Assembly: GCF_010668395.1 (NCBI RefSeq)
Contig: NZ_WUEY01000005.1
Span: forward strand, 418,355 to 482,354
Source: Martinezella lusitana
GTDB taxonomy: Bacteria; Pseudomonadota; Alphaproteobacteria; Rhizobiales; Rhizobiaceae
Reading direction: 5' to 3'
Length of the DNA: 64,000 bases
Made by a program: the position numbers and the translations under genes. Each line of letters starts with the position of its first letter. Within the stretch, counting starts at the first letter, position 1. Shown piece by piece: positions 26,911 through 37,292 of this stretch. The notes beneath the pieces are model-generated. The model had not been told where the DNA came from. It searched no databases and worked only from the letters and a program-made list of their open reading frames with translations.

Positions 26911-28228
26911 GGCTTCTCTTGTTCTCGTTGGCGCATTGATGGGTGCGACCGCGATGAGCGTTATCTACTCGGCGGTAGCGCCGGCGGAAGCCGCTGGCAC
27001 TTCCACCTACAAGGAGTTGTCGATTTTCGGCGACGTCTTTGAGCGCGTCCGAGCCCAGTATGTAACGCCGCCGCAGGAAGACAAGCTCATCGAAGCCGCC
27101 ATCAACGGCATGCTGACCTCGTTGGACCCGCATTCGAGCTACATGAATGCCAAGGACGCGGAAGACATGCGCACCCAGACGAAGGGTGAATTCGGCGGTC
27201 TTGGCATCGAAGTGACGATGGACAACGATCTCGTCAAGGTCATCACCCCGATCGACGATACGCCCGCCGCCAAGGCGGGTGTGCTTGCAGGCGACTATAT
27301 CACCGCGATCGACGGCCAGTCCGTTCGCGGGCTGAAGCTGGAAGACGCCGTCAATAAGATGAAGGGCGAAGTCAAGACGCCGGTCAAATTGACCTTGATG
27401 CGCAAGGGCGTCGACAAGCCGATCGAACTTACGGTCGTTCGCGACGTGATCGCCATTGCTGCCGTCAAGTCGCGCGAGGAAGGCGGCGACGTCGGCTATA
27501 TCCGCATCATCTCCTTCACCGAAAAGACGACGCCGGACCTCGAAGCCGCGATCGCCAAGATCAAGAAGGACATTCCGGCCGACAAGTTGAAGGGCTATGT
27601 CCTCGACCTGCGCCTCAATCCGGGCGGCCTGCTCGACCAGGCGATCAACGTTGCCGACGACGTGCTCGAGCGTGGCGAGATCGTCTCGACCCGCGGCCGC
27701 AATCCGGACGAAACCCGCCGCTTCAACGCCACCCCCGGCGATCTGACCGATGGCAAGCCGATCATCGTTCTGATCAACGGCGGCTCGGCTTCGGCTTCGG
27801 AAATCGTGGCCGGTGCGCTTCAGGATCTGCGTCGCGCCACCGTCCTCGGCACCCAGTCGTTCGGCAAGGGCTCCGTTCAGACGATCATCCCGCTCGGTGA
27901 CGGCAACGGCGCGCTTCGCCTGACGACGGCGCTCTACTATACGCCGTCGGGCCGCTCGATCCAGGGCACGGGCATCACGCCTGATGTCAAGGTCGACCAG
28001 CCGCTGCCGGACGATCTGAAGGGCAAGCTGACGACGGAAGGCGAATCCAGCCTGCCGGGCCACATCAAGGGTCAGAGCGAAACCGACAAGGGCTCGGGCT
28101 CCTCGGCCTACATGCCGCCGGACCCGAAGGACGACATCCAGCTCAACTATGCGCTCGACCTGCTGCGCGGCGCCAAGACGGATCCGTCCTTCCCGCCGAA
28201 CCCGGAAAAGGCAGTTTCCTCCAAGTAA
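26900..28228 (+). CDS. ctpA: Carboxy-terminal processing protease CtpA (S41)
   Basis: A 442-residue exported serine protease: signal peptide MIRRASLVLVGALMGATAMS with further hydrophobic residues to about 32, a PDZ domain (about 90-170; FGGLGIEVTMDNDLVKVITP) and the S41 core with catalytic Ser in GGSASASEIVAGAL and Lys in GTQSFGKGSVQT. CtpA-type proteases trim or destroy periplasmic cell-wall proteins. It overlaps the 3' end of envC, so the two are translationally coupled. AAAGG lies before the ATG. The Pro/Ser/Asp-rich C-terminal tail (about 370-442) is common in rhizobial CtpA. Confidence 0.96.
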   Translation: MIRRASLVLVGALMGATAMSVIYSAVAPAEAAGTSTYKELSIFGDVFERVRAQYVTPPQEDKLIEAAINGMLTSLDPHSSYMNAKDAEDMRTQTKGEFGGLGIEVTMDNDLVKVITPIDDTPAAKAGVLAGDYITAIDGQSVRGLKLEDAVNKMKGEVKTPVKLTLMRKGVDKPIELTVVRDVIAIAAVKSREEGGDVGYIRIISFTEKTTPDLEAAIAKIKKDIPADKLKGYVLDLRLNPGGLLDQAINVADDVLERGEIVSTRGRNPDETRRFNATPGDLTDGKPIIVLINGGSASASEIVAGALQDLRRATVLGTQSFGKGSVQTIIPLGDGNGALRLTTALYYTPSGRSIQGTGITPDVKVDQPLPDDLKGKLTTEGESSLPGHIKGQSETDKGSGSSAYMPPDPKDDIQLNYALDLLRGAKTDPSFPPNPEKAVSSK

Positions 28229-28235
28229 GGAGATC

Positions 28236-28265
28236 GCGCCGGGCTGGAAACAGACCCGGCGCTTT
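28236..28265 (+). terminator. Terminator after ctpA
   Basis: GCGCCGGG (28236-28243) and CCCGGCGC (28255-28262) form an 8-bp stem followed by TTT. A second larger hairpin (28271-28310; GAGCGGAAC with GTTCCGCTC) follows at once, so the 3' end of the ctpA message is heavily structured. Confidence 0.7.
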
Positions 28266-28446
28266 CACAACCGGGGAGCGGAACAACGCGTATCGTTCCG
28301 CTCTCTCCGGCCGAATGAGTTCGGCCCTGTTCAAAACAGTTTCGTTCATGTTTTAGCACTTTCAGTGCTGCGGGCATTCTTTTCGCTTCGGCGAGAGCGG
28401 AACGCTCGAGGCCGACACAATTTTCCGCTTGGGGTGGATAGGAACT

Positions 28447-29631
28447 TTGGGAACGGATTTGCATGCACCGTTGGGACAGAATCGCGGCCCCGGCCGGCCG
28501 CGCCGCCCACCACCCTTTGGGCGCATTCTCGGCGGTTTCTGCCTGATCGCGATCGCGGGCTTTTCCCTGTATTCGGCGCTTATGCGCGACGACCTGCGAA
28601 AGACCCAGCCGGTCGAGACGGCAAAGAAAGAAGATCCGGCGCCGCCGGCCGACGCAAAGCCGGCGCCGGCCAGCCAGGCGGGCCTGACCCAGGTCGATCC
28701 GCAGTCCGGCGCCAACACGACCCGCGTCGTTACCGGCGACGGTTCCGTCGTCACCATGTTCAGCCCGGGCAACCGCGACGGCAGCGGCCCGGTATTGATC
28801 AACGCCAACCAGGTGGGCCAGGACCCGCGCATGGCGGCAACGCCGAACGACAGCCTCCTGGAAGACTCGCCCTTCGGCAAGCTGCCGATCGTCTCACCGA
28901 GCGGCCTGAGGCCGATGGATCAATATGCGCGGCCGTGGTCCGGTGCCCGCGGCACGCGCGTCGCCATCGTCGTCAGCGGCCTCGGCCTCAGCCAGACAGG
29001 CACGCAGCGCGCCATCGAGAAGCTGCCGGAGGAGATCACGCTCGCCTTCGCCGCCAGCGGCAACAGCCTGCAGCGCTGGATGCAGGAAGCAAGGCGCGGC
29101 GGCCACGAGATCCTGATCCAGGTGCCTTTCGAGCCCTTCGACTATCCCAGCAACAATCCGGGACCGGAGACGCTGCTGACCTCGCTATCGGCCGCGAAGA
29201 ACATCGACAACCTGCACAAGGCCATGGGCAAGATCACCAACTATACCGGCGTGATGAACTATCTCGGCGGCCGCTTCCTGGCCAATCCCGGCGCGATGGA
29301 GCCGATACTGCGCGATGTCGGCAAACGCGGCCTGCTGTTCCTCGACGATGGTTCTTCCGCGCAGTCGCAATCCGGAACGCTCTCCAAGACACTGGAGGTT
29401 CCGCATGCCTTTGCCGATGTTCAGCTCGACGGAGAGCTGCAGCAGGACGCGATCATGAAGAAGCTCGACGAGCTGGAGCGCATCGCTCGCCGCAACGGTT
29501 CCGCGATCGGCGTCGCCTCCGCCTTCGACGAAAGCGTCGACGCCATCAGCAAATGGAGTGAGGAGGCCGCCATGCGCGGCATCGAAATCGTGGCGGTCTC
29601 GGCGCTTGCCGACGACCCGAAACATCCCTGA
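28447..29631 (+). CDS. Divergent polysaccharide deacetylase family protein (DUF610)
   Basis: The protein has about 394 residues: a cytosolic Pro/Arg-rich start, one membrane anchor (GRILGGFCLIAIAGFSLYSA, about 25-45), a Pro/Ala linker, and a DUF610 domain (about 160-390) with RVAIVVSGLGLSQTGTQRAI, LIQVPFEPFDYPSNNPGP and LLFLDDGSSAQS. DUF610 has a polysaccharide-deacetylase-like barrel, but the metal triad is not conserved, so catalysis is uncertain; the link to envC and ctpA points to the cell envelope. A TTG start at 28447 was chosen for the GGATAGGA before it; another TTG lies at 28429. Confidence 0.85.
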   Translation: MGTDLHAPLGQNRGPGRPRRPPPFGRILGGFCLIAIAGFSLYSALMRDDLRKTQPVETAKKEDPAPPADAKPAPASQAGLTQVDPQSGANTTRVVTGDGSVVTMFSPGNRDGSGPVLINANQVGQDPRMAATPNDSLLEDSPFGKLPIVSPSGLRPMDQYARPWSGARGTRVAIVVSGLGLSQTGTQRAIEKLPEEITLAFAASGNSLQRWMQEARRGGHEILIQVPFEPFDYPSNNPGPETLLTSLSAAKNIDNLHKAMGKITNYTGVMNYLGGRFLANPGAMEPILRDVGKRGLLFLDDGSSAQSQSGTLSKTLEVPHAFADVQLDGELQQDAIMKKLDELERIARRNGSAIGVASAFDESVDAISKWSEEAAMRGIEIVAVSALADDPKHP

Positions 29632-29646
29632 CCGCTGGAGAGAAAG

Positions 29647-30186
29647 ATGAGCACGCCCCACGCGCCCGTGAGAGCCGAAGACCTGCCTTACCGCCCCTGC
29701 GTCGGTATCATGATCCTGAACCGGGATGGCCTCGTCTGGGCCGGCCGGCGCATTCCGATCGGCAATTCCGAATATGACGGCTCGCCGCAGCTCTGGCAGA
29801 TGCCGCAGGGCGGCATAGACGAGGGCGAGGATTCGCTGAAAGCCGCCTATCGCGAGCTCTACGAGGAAACGGGTATGAAAACCGTGACCCTGCTGGCCGA
29901 GGCGAAGGACTGGATCAATTACGATCTGCCGCCGCAGCTGATCGGCATTGGCCTGAAGGGAAAATATCGCGGCCAGACGCAGCGCTGGTTCGCCTTTCGC
30001 TTCGACGGCGACGAGAGCGAGATCGCCATCAATCCGCCGCCGGGCGGCCACGAGCCGGAGTTCGATGCTTGGGAATGGAAGCCCATGGCAACGCTACCGG
30101 GCCTGATCGTCGCCTTTAAACGATCGGTCTACGAGCAGGTCGTTTCCGAATTCAGCCATCTGGCCGGCCTGAAGGCCGAAGACTGA
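29647..30186 (+). CDS. rppH: RNA pyrophosphohydrolase RppH
   Basis: A 179-residue Nudix hydrolase that removes pyrophosphate from 5'-triphosphorylated RNA and so starts decay. The Nudix box is intact: G-x5-E-x7-REL-x-EE-x-G runs from about residue 56 ([20 protein letters not shown], then LYEETG). [20 protein letters not shown] and the late [12 protein letters not shown] and EFDAWEW are RppH features. It starts 15 bases after the DUF610 stop with GGAGAGAAAG upstream, so it is cotranscribed. Confidence 0.95.
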   Translation: MSTPHAPVRAEDLPYRPCVGIMILNRDGLVWAGRRIPIGNSEYDGSPQLWQMPQGGIDEGEDSLKAAYRELYEETGMKTVTLLAEAKDWINYDLPPQLIGIGLKGKYRGQTQRWFAFRFDGDESEIAINPPPGGHEPEFDAWEWKPMATLPGLIVAFKRSVYEQVVSEFSHLAGLKAED

Positions 30187-30232
30187 GCGGGGAAGGCCGG
30201 CCGCCCGAGCGGCCGGTTCCATGGAGCATCGA

Positions 30233-30718
30233 TTATTCTGCGGAATCGGCGGAATCAGCGTTGAGCTGGCCGTACTTGGCTTCGCCGATCTTTCCGAGAA
30301 GGTCGAGCTGGGTTTCCAGGAAGTCGATGTGACCTTCCTCATCCGCCAGCAGCTCTTCGAACAGCTTCATCGAAACATAGTCGCCGGCGTCATGACAGAT
30401 GTCGCGCGACTTCTTGTAGGCCGTGCGGGCGTCGTATTCGCCGGCAAGATCGGCCTCCAGCACTTCCTTGACGTTCTGGCCGATGCGCAGCGGCGCCAGC
30501 GTCTGGAGGTTGGGGTGACCTTCAAGGAAGATGATGCGTGCAACGAGACGATCGGCGTGCTGCATCTCCTCGATGGATTCCGCACGCTCCTTCTTGGCGA
30601 GCTTCGTGTAGCCCCAGTCCTCGAGGAGTCGATAGTGAACCCAATACTGATTGACTGCGCCAAGCTCGAGGAACAGCGCCTCGTTAAGCCGCTCGATGAC
30701 TTTTTTGTCGCCTTTCAA
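30233..30718 (-). CDS. bfr: Bacterioferritin
   Basis: A 161-residue haem-containing ferritin that oxidises and stores iron in 24-mers. The diiron ligands are in [17 protein letters not shown] and [12 protein letters not shown], and Met52, the axial haem ligand, is present. The start is a TTG at 30718 with AGGAGA 8 bases upstream; it lies 35 bases inside the end of bfd, so translation is probably coupled. Bfd and Bfr together store iron and release it by reduction. Confidence 0.96.
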   Translation of the reverse strand: MKGDKKVIERLNEALFLELGAVNQYWVHYRLLEDWGYTKLAKKERAESIEEMQHADRLVARIIFLEGHPNLQTLAPLRIGQNVKEVLEADLAGEYDARTAYKKSRDICHDAGDYVSMKLFEELLADEEGHIDFLETQLDLLGKIGEAKYGQLNADSADSAE

Positions 30719-30995
30719 TGTCCGCTCTCCTGTTTTCTTCGTGGAATTTTTTCAGGCGGGACATGAAATCAAATATTTCGGCTTCCGTCGAGTGGCGACG
30801 GGCGTGATATTCTTCGGTTGTCTGTATAATGATATCAACGACATTCGGGAAACAGCCGCAGCAACGGCCGCGCTTTTCCATGGCGTGATAGACCTTGGCG
30901 GGGACGATGAGCTGCCAACAGTCCTGATCAAGGAGTTCAGTGATGACGTCCCGGATTTCCCTGTCAGTGATGTAATTACAGCTACAAACCAGCAT
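30684..30995 (-). CDS. bfd: Bacterioferritin-associated ferredoxin
   Basis: A 103-residue [2Fe-2S] protein: Cys4 and Cys6 in [14 protein letters not shown], and the second pair in [14 protein letters not shown] (Cys45 and Cys48, with an extra Cys46). The insertion before the second pair is longer than in E. coli Bfd (64 residues), and an additional basic tail of about 35 residues, rich in Arg/His/Glu, is coded by the part that runs into bfr. Bfd passes electrons to the Bfr haem to mobilise iron. The AT-rich region before it (30996-31080) should hold an iron-responsive promoter, but no Irr or RirA box could be named. Confidence 0.9.
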   Translation of the reverse strand: MLVCSCNYITDREIRDVITELLDQDCWQLIVPAKVYHAMEKRGRCCGCFPNVVDIIIQTTEEYHARRHSTEAEIFDFMSRLKKFHEENRRADIERRQKSHRAA

Positions 30996-31135
30996 TCTTC
31001 GTTCAGCCCGTCAAACATGACATTTGCTGTCTTGTTATCTGCTAAAGAAGACGCCCTTTGTCAAGAAAGAAACGATTCGAATTAATGCGCCCGTGCGGCC
31101 GGCGCTGATCGTCTCCGGATGCGAAGGCCGCAATC

Positions 31136-34100
31136 TCAATGGAAATTGCGCCCCCGCGGCATGACTTGCGCCGGTTCGACACCATTGGTGCGGCCTTCCG
31201 CCGCTGTCCCGGTGTCAGGCCCGCGCGGCAGCAGCGCACGCTTCTTCTGCCTGTGGTCCATGGTCGGCCGCAACGCCTCGTCCGCCCGATCGCTGACGCC
31301 GAAGCGCCGCGCCTCGCGTTGGAGAATGCCGAGCGCCGGGGTCATGTCATCGATGTGATCGACCACCACATGGATGACGCCGCTTTCGCTCTGTAGGCGG
31401 CCGCGGATCTTCACCAGCCGCGCGCTCATGACGATGGCGCGGTATTTCTCGAATTTTTTCGGCCAGACGATCGCATTGGCGACGCCGGTTTCGTCCTCGA
31501 GCGTCATGAAGATCACGCCCTTGGCCGAGCCCGGCCGCTGGCGCACCAGCACGAGCCCGGCGATCGTCACCATCCGGCCGTTGGCGACATCGGGCAGGTC
31601 ACGGCTCCGCACGATGCCCTGCCGCGCAAAATCGTCGCGCAGGAAGGAAACCGGATGCGCTTTCAAGGAGAGCGACAGGTAGCGGTAATCCTCGATGACC
31701 TGCTCGCCGGGCAGCATTTCAGGCAGCGAAACCGCCGGCTCGATCTGCAGCTCCGCCTGACCGCCGAGATCGAAGAGGGGGAGCTTTTCGGCAGCGCTGC
31801 CGGCATCGAGTGCCCGCACCGCCCATAGCGCCTCCCGCCGGCTGAGGCCAACGGAACCGAACGCATCCGCATCCGCCAGTCGTTCGATCTGCGCCTTGGC
31901 GAGGCCGGACCGCAGCCAGAGATCGCGCACGGACCGATAGCCATCGCCGCGATGCTCGACCAGCTGCTGCATCTCATCCTCGGACAGGCCCTTGACCTGT
32001 CGGAAGCCGAGACGAACAGCACACTGCGACTTGATATGGTCACGCATCGTCGCATGACGTGACTCGACAGCACCGCGATCGAAAGGCGCCTTCTCCAGCA
32101 GGCAATCCCAGACGGAATGATTGACATCCACGGGCCGCATCTCGACGCCATGCTCGCGCGCATCGCGCACCAGCTGCGCCGGCGCATAAAAACCCATCGG
32201 CTGGGCATTGAGGATCGCCGCGCAGAAGACATCGGGATAATAGGCCTTGAGCCAGGAAGAGGCATAGACGAGCAGAGCGAAGGAGGCCGCATGGCTTTCG
32301 GGAAAGCCGTATTCGCCGAAGCCCTTGATCTGCTCGAAACAGTTCTTGGCGAACTCACGGTCGTAACCACGAGTAACCATGCCGCTGATCATCTTTTCCT
32401 CGAAGGTATGAATGGTCCCGGTTCGCTTGAAGGTCGCCATCGCACGGCGCAGCTTGTCCGCTTCCGCAGGTGTAAACCCTGCCGCCGTAATGGCGATCTG
32501 CATGGCCTGTTCCTGAAACAGGGGAACGCCCAGAGTACGCTTTAGCACCGCCTCCAGCTCTGGACTCGGATAGTCGAGTTTTTTTCCCGCCCGTTTGGCC
32601 TCCCGCCGCTTGAGATAGGGGTGCACCATATTGCCCTGGATCGGGCCGGGCCGAACGATCGCTACCTCGATGACCAGATCATAGAATTCGCGGGGCCTGA
32701 GACGCGGCAGCATGCTCATCTGCGCCCGGCTTTCGATCTGGAAGACGCCGATCGTGTCGGCGCGGCAGATCATGTCATAGACCGGCCCGCCATCGGGATA
32801 ATTGGCGTAACCGAGATCGGAGAGCTGTTTCTTTACGTCGTAGTGCAACAACAGCAGGTCGAAAGCCTTGGCGAGACAGGTCAGCATGCCGAGCGCGAGC
32901 ACGTCGATCTTCAAGATATTGAGATTGTCGAGATCGTCCTTGTTCCACTCGATCATGTAGCGATCGTCCATCGCCGTGTGCATGATCGGCACCACCTCGT
33001 CCAGCCTATCCTTAGTGATGACGAAGCCGCCGACATGCTGGGTCAGGTGCCGCGGAAATCCCATCAGCGTCGAGGCATAGGACAGGACGTTCTTCGTTGT
33101 CTTGTCGATGAGATCGAGACCGGCAAGCTTGGCCTCGCGTTCGGACAGTCCCTCCGTCGACCAGCCCCAGACGCCGCTCGCAAGGGCCGACTGCACATCC
33201 TCCGACAGGCCGAAGGCCTTGGCCACCTCACGGCCGGCCGAACGCGCCCGATAGCTGGTGACCGCCGCCGTCAGCCCGGCATGCTCCTTTTCGTAATGCC
33301 TGTAGATGAACTGGATGACTTCTTCGCGCTTCTCATGCTCGAAATCGACGTCGATGTCAGGCGGCTCCTCACGTTCCGTCGAGATGAAGCGTTCGAACAG
33401 GAGCATCGTGATCTCGGGATTAACCTCCGTAATCCTGAGACAGTAACAGACCGTCGAATTGGCCGCCGACCCGCGCCCCTGGCACAGGATATTCTCGCTG
33501 CGGGCAAACTCCATGATGCGGTGCACTGTCAGGAAATAGGGCTCATATTGCCGCTCGCGGATGAGCTTGAGCTCATGCTCGATCTGCGTCGAGACCTTTT
33601 TGGGAACCCCGTCGGGATAGCGCCAGTTCGCCCCCTCCCACGTTAGTCGCTTCAGCGTCTCTGCAACGGTCTCGCCGGGAACGCTTTCGTCGGGATAATT
33701 ATGTTTCAACTCGTCCAGCGAAAAAGACAGTCGGCTAAAGAATTTTCGCGTATTGTCGATGGCCTTCGGATAGTCTCGGAAAAGGCGAGCCATCTCGGCA
33801 GCGCCCTTCATGTAGCGTTCGGCATTGGCCGCCAATTTGAAGCCGGCCTCGGCGATCGGCACATGCTCGCGGATCGAAACGACGATATCGGCAAGCGGCT
33901 TGCGTTCGGTCGCATGATAGAGTGGCTGGTTGCTGGCGATCAGCCGCACCCCGTTGCGCTGCGCGATGATGGATAATGTGGTAAAGACCAGACGGTCTCG
34001 TCCGTCATAGGCCGGCGACAAGACCATATGAAGTTTTCGGCCGAAGCGTGTCCACAGTCGCACCAGGCATTGCTCCAGTCTTGCCTGCCCCTCTTCCGTC

Positions 34101-34600
34101 TCGACGCTCTCCGCATCGGGAACGAGCGCCAGCATCATCTCGTCGCCCCATTCCGTCAGGTCGCTTTCGTTGAGGATACAGGCGCCTTTCTCGGCCCTGA
34201 GGTTGCCGGCGCTCAACAGCCGGCAGAGATGCGCCCACCCCTTGCGGCTCTGCGGATAGGCAAGGATGTCGGGCGTGCCGTCCGAGAACACCAGACGAGC
34301 ACCGGGCTGGAAACGGACCGGCTTCAGGAGCGGTTTCACCGGTTCTTCCTTGGCGCTGAGTTCCAGATTTTCCCTGATGGTTCTCTCATATTCCGCCTGG
34401 AGAACTTTGGTATGCGCATGCGCCTTGACCACGCCGGCCACCGAATTACGATCGGCAATCCCGAATCCGGAGAGCTTCAGGAGGGCGGCCTGTATCACCA
34501 TCTCCTCCGGATGCGAGGCACCTTCGAGGAAGGAAAAATTCGTCCTCACTCCTATTTCGAGGAAGGGTACGGGTTCGTGAAAGCTCGGGCGCGCGTTCAT
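31136..34600 (-). CDS. dnaE2: Error-prone DNA polymerase DnaE2 (ImuC)
   Basis: The 1154-residue C-family polymerase performs translesion synthesis with ImuA and ImuB. It starts with a PHP domain ([20 protein letters not shown]), holds the polymerase aspartates in [20 protein letters not shown], an HhH region, and an OB fold near the end ([19 protein letters not shown]). It lacks the C-terminal tau/clamp region of replicative DnaE1. The ATG overlaps the imuB stop in ATGA. The operon is under the LexA box at 37039-37053. The C-terminal extension after residue 1110 is basic and rhizobia-specific. Confidence 0.96.
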   Translation of the reverse strand: MNARPSFHEPVPFLEIGVRTNFSFLEGASHPEEMVIQAALLKLSGFGIADRNSVAGVVKAHAHTKVLQAEYERTIRENLELSAKEEPVKPLLKPVRFQPGARLVFSDGTPDILAYPQSRKGWAHLCRLLSAGNLRAEKGACILNESDLTEWGDEMMLALVPDAESVETEEGQARLEQCLVRLWTRFGRKLHMVLSPAYDGRDRLVFTTLSIIAQRNGVRLIASNQPLYHATERKPLADIVVSIREHVPIAEAGFKLAANAERYMKGAAEMARLFRDYPKAIDNTRKFFSRLSFSLDELKHNYPDESVPGETVAETLKRLTWEGANWRYPDGVPKKVSTQIEHELKLIRERQYEPYFLTVHRIMEFARSENILCQGRGSAANSTVCYCLRITEVNPEITMLLFERFISTEREEPPDIDVDFEHEKREEVIQFIYRHYEKEHAGLTAAVTSYRARSAGREVAKAFGLSEDVQSALASGVWGWSTEGLSEREAKLAGLDLIDKTTKNVLSYASTLMGFPRHLTQHVGGFVITKDRLDEVVPIMHTAMDDRYMIEWNKDDLDNLNILKIDVLALGMLTCLAKAFDLLLLHYDVKKQLSDLGYANYPDGGPVYDMICRADTIGVFQIESRAQMSMLPRLRPREFYDLVIEVAIVRPGPIQGNMVHPYLKRREAKRAGKKLDYPSPELEAVLKRTLGVPLFQEQAMQIAITAAGFTPAEADKLRRAMATFKRTGTIHTFEEKMISGMVTRGYDREFAKNCFEQIKGFGEYGFPESHAASFALLVYASSWLKAYYPDVFCAAILNAQPMGFYAPAQLVRDAREHGVEMRPVDVNHSVWDCLLEKAPFDRGAVESRHATMRDHIKSQCAVRLGFRQVKGLSEDEMQQLVEHRGDGYRSVRDLWLRSGLAKAQIERLADADAFGSVGLSRREALWAVRALDAGSAAEKLPLFDLGGQAELQIEPAVSLPEMLPGEQVIEDYRYLSLSLKAHPVSFLRDDFARQGIVRSRDLPDVANGRMVTIAGLVLVRQRPGSAKGVIFMTLEDETGVANAIVWPKKFEKYRAIVMSARLVKIRGRLQSESGVIHVVVDHIDDMTPALGILQREARRFGVSDRADEALRPTMDHRQKKRALLPRGPDTGTAAEGRTNGVEPAQVMPRGRNFH

Positions 34601-36225
34601 GCGAAGACCCCATGCATATACCAGTCCGGCGCCGTCCCGCTCCGGCCATAAAGCCCCTTGCGGAACAGCCAGAAGCGATGACCCTCTTCATCCTCGATCT
34701 GGAAATAGTCGCGGGCAGGCTCTTCCTTTTCCTCGGTCCACCATTCCGCCGAAAGCCGCTCCGGCCCTTCGGCCCGGCTGACCCGATGCATGACACGCCG
34801 CCAGCGGAACTGCCGGGGCGGACCATCAGGCACTTCGGCGGCAATAGCCTCGATCGGCTCCGGCATGCGAAACAATCGCAGCGGCCGCTCGCCGCGGAAG
34901 AAGCCGTGCCCGGCATCCTCTTTGGCGGTCCGCCGCCTGGAGGCGAGGATAGCCATGGCCGGCAGCGGCCGCACGGCCCGCTCGGGGATATGGCTCTGCC
35001 GCAATTCGAACCCTTGCAGGCAATCCGGACCCAGCCGTGCGGCCACCCGGTCGACAAAGGCGGCAAGCGAGCCGTCCTGGCGGCTTTCTCCGACGAAATC
35101 GCCCTGCATCGCATCGAAGGGCGCATATTGGAGCACATTGAGGCGGATGATCTCGAAGCCGTAACCGACATCCAGATCGTCGTGAATGGCACCGAAGCGC
35201 TCCGTGAACAGGCTGGCGACCCGGCTCGGCTCGCGCAAGGGCTGCGATGCGCCGGCGGCGATGCGGAAGACCGCGCCATCCACCCGGAAGAGCAGAAGCT
35301 CGAAGGTGCGGCCGCCGACGCCGCGTGCCTCCAGCCCCGGTTTCAGGGTTTCGGCAAGCTGGCGGGTAATCTGCAGAATATCGTCTTCCGCCTGCACCGG
35401 TTCGGCAAGCCGGCGCTCGGCCGACAATTGCGCGACCGGCCGGCGCGGCGAGATCGGCTCTTCGACCAAGCCGACAGCCTGATCGAGCCGCAATAGCAGC
35501 GGCGCGCCGAACCTGCGGGCAAGCGGCGCCCGCGGCGCGGCCAGAAGATCGCCCACCTGCTTCAGTCCCAGCTTCTGCAACGCGGCAATCGTCTCCTCGC
35601 CGAGCCTCAGCGACGCCACGGGCAGCGGCGCCAGCGCCTCTTCCATGGCTTCGGGGGGAACGATGCGACTCTCCTCGAAGCGGGCGACCGCCCAGGAGAG
35701 GCCGGGCGCGGAGGAAATGGCGCCGCGCACGTCGAGCCCCAGCCGGGAAATCCGGATCAATATATCCTCGAGCAGCGCCTCCTCGCCGCCGAAGAGATGG
35801 GCGCAGCCGGTAATGTCGAGAAACAGGCCGTCCTTGCCGTCGATCGCCACCAGCGGCGTATAGCGGTCGCACCAGTCGGCGATCGCCTCCAGCAGCTTGC
35901 GGTCCGCGGCGAGGTCTTCCTCGACGACATCGAGATCGGGGCAGATCGCCTTCGCCTCGGCCACGCCCTGCCCCTGCTTCAAGCCGATCCTCTCCGCACG
36001 CTCGTTGAGTGCGGTCAGACGCATGGTGTTGTTGAGCTTGCCGGCGCAGGCCAGCGGCGGCGCTTCAAGCCTGCCTGCCGAACGCCAGGACAGACCCCAG
36101 CGCTTGCGCGCGATCCGGTCGGTCGGCAGATGCGGGAAGGTCAGCGCCAGAATGCGCTGCGTGTTCGCCGGGAAAGGCAGGGCATTGAGTGTCGAGGATA
36201 GGGGCAAAGCGGCGGTCATGGGCAT
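34597..36225 (-). CDS. imuB: ImuB, catalytically inactive Y-family polymerase homologue
   Basis: A 542-residue adaptor of the SOS mutasome. It has the Y-family palm/fingers pattern ([63 protein letters not shown]) but the catalytic DxD pair at the N-terminus is not present ([10 protein letters not shown] instead of a DxDxF type motif), as known for ImuB, which recruits DnaE2 to the beta clamp. The C-terminal third (about 400-542) carries the protein-binding region. The first ATG at 36225 lies 160 bases inside imuA; a second ATG two codons later has similar support. Confidence 0.93.
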   Translation of the reverse strand: MPMTAALPLSSTLNALPFPANTQRILALTFPHLPTDRIARKRWGLSWRSAGRLEAPPLACAGKLNNTMRLTALNERAERIGLKQGQGVAEAKAICPDLDVVEEDLAADRKLLEAIADWCDRYTPLVAIDGKDGLFLDITGCAHLFGGEEALLEDILIRISRLGLDVRGAISSAPGLSWAVARFEESRIVPPEAMEEALAPLPVASLRLGEETIAALQKLGLKQVGDLLAAPRAPLARRFGAPLLLRLDQAVGLVEEPISPRRPVAQLSAERRLAEPVQAEDDILQITRQLAETLKPGLEARGVGGRTFELLLFRVDGAVFRIAAGASQPLREPSRVASLFTERFGAIHDDLDVGYGFEIIRLNVLQYAPFDAMQGDFVGESRQDGSLAAFVDRVAARLGPDCLQGFELRQSHIPERAVRPLPAMAILASRRRTAKEDAGHGFFRGERPLRLFRMPEPIEAIAAEVPDGPPRQFRWRRVMHRVSRAEGPERLSAEWWTEEKEEPARDYFQIEDEEGHRFWLFRKGLYGRSGTAPDWYMHGVFA

Positions 36226-37015
36226 TCCACTCCAGGGTTATGGAAAGAGGCGCCGGGTTTCGGCTCTTTTCCAAGGTCAGACGAAAGGCCGGATGACCGA
36301 TGCTGCCGCCAAGCACCGATCCATCCGGCAGGGGCCGCGCCTGCGCCGGCGCGGGTTCGACGGAAAAGCGGAAGAGGGCGCTGCTCGCTTCCTCCTCGCC
36401 TCCCTGTCGCAAGAGAAACAAGGGTCGCCCCGCCGCCTTGGCCCTGAGCGCCAGCCGCCGGCTTTCGGTCAGGCCGAAACGGGCCGGATTGCCGCGCACC
36501 TCCAGAATGACGACAGCAAAGGCGGCACTGCCAAGTGCGGCTTCCGCCACCCAGAGCGCGTCTTCCAGCTTGCGCGGCGACGCCTGCAGAAAGGCCGCCG
36601 GCTCCAGCCCGAAATCCCGGATGCCGATGGCATAGGGCAGGCCCGCCTCCATCGTGGCGACCGTATCGCCGATCCACAGGATCGGAGACGGGGCCGTATC
36701 CGTACCCGAAGCCTGCGCATGAAGCTGCGCGGCAAGCGCAAGGACAAAGCCGCTCGCCACCGCCGCATCGCGCAGGCCGAGCGAGCGGATTTCCGTGAGG
36801 GCGTCGAGGGGAATACCGCCCTGCATCGCCCCATCGAGATCCTCGACCCCGGTCGCAAGCAATGGCTGGGCAGCATCTACCGACGCAGGCGCCTGCTTCT
36901 CCGCAAGCGCTTCACGCGCCGACGCGGCCAGTGCCGGTAGCGGCCTGCCTTCCAGTCGGGCAATGGTTTCACGCAGGGCAAAAAGCGTTTCCCGCGCCAC
37001 GGCGGCCTCAGCCAT
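36065..37015 (-). CDS. imuA: ImuA, RecA-like component of the SOS mutasome
   Basis: A 316-residue SulA/RecA-related protein that starts the imuA-imuB-dnaE2 operon. Seen are REALAEKQAPAS, the domain start PLLATGVEDLDGAMQGGIPL, ALTEIRSLG, WIGDTVATMEAGLPYAIGI and RFGLTESRRLALRAKAAGRP. A classical Walker A is absent, as usual in ImuA. The last 50 residues overlap imuB in another frame and are probably outside the fold, or the overlap reflects translational coupling. The ATG is 24 bases from the LexA box. Confidence 0.9.
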   Translation of the reverse strand: MAEAAVARETLFALRETIARLEGRPLPALAASAREALAEKQAPASVDAAQPLLATGVEDLDGAMQGGIPLDALTEIRSLGLRDAAVASGFVLALAAQLHAQASGTDTAPSPILWIGDTVATMEAGLPYAIGIRDFGLEPAAFLQASPRKLEDALWVAEAALGSAAFAVVILEVRGNPARFGLTESRRLALRAKAAGRPLFLLRQGGEEEASSALFRFSVEPAPAQARPLPDGSVLGGSIGHPAFRLTLEKSRNPAPLSITLEWNAHDRRFAPILDTQCPAFPGEHAAHSGADLPASADRPDRAQALGSVLAFGRQA

Positions 37016-37038
37016 GACGTTAGCTCCAGATCAATAAT

Positions 37039-37053
37039 GTTCCTGTTATGTTC
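37039..37053. promoter_or_regulatory. LexA (SOS) box of imuA-imuB-dnaE2
   Basis: GTTCCTGTTATGTTC is an exact GTTC-N7-GTTC, the alphaproteobacterial LexA site, located 24 bases upstream of the imuA start. DNA damage should therefore induce the mutagenesis operon. Confidence 0.9.
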
Positions 37054-37179
37054 TTATGGATTCCAGAGGTCGGGAAAAGAGTCAACACCATTTTATGAGA
37101 AAATATTCCTGTGCCTGGAGTCAGGCGATTTTGAGCCCATGCGACCGAAAGTCTGAATCCGCTCTAAAATCAAACGGGT

Positions 37180-37231
37180 AGAGCACGATCTCGTCCGAAA
37201 ACCGCTCAAATACTTTTCGGCATCATGCTCT
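37180..37231. repeat. Rhizobial palindrome, type GAGCAnGAT...CCGAAAA
   Basis: AGAGCACGAT (37180-37189) and the inverted ATCATGCTCT (37222-37231) enclose CGTCCGAAAACCGCTC and CTTTTCGGC. This is a second family of short rhizobial intergenic palindromes, different from the GCGGTTTTCCGTCC type. It lies between the divergent imuA and metallopeptidase genes. Confidence 0.7.
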
Positions 37232-37292
37232 AATCCGCTCTCGTAAAAGCGGCGCAAAGTCTCTATATGACCAGCCAAGGAAGGAAGCATTC

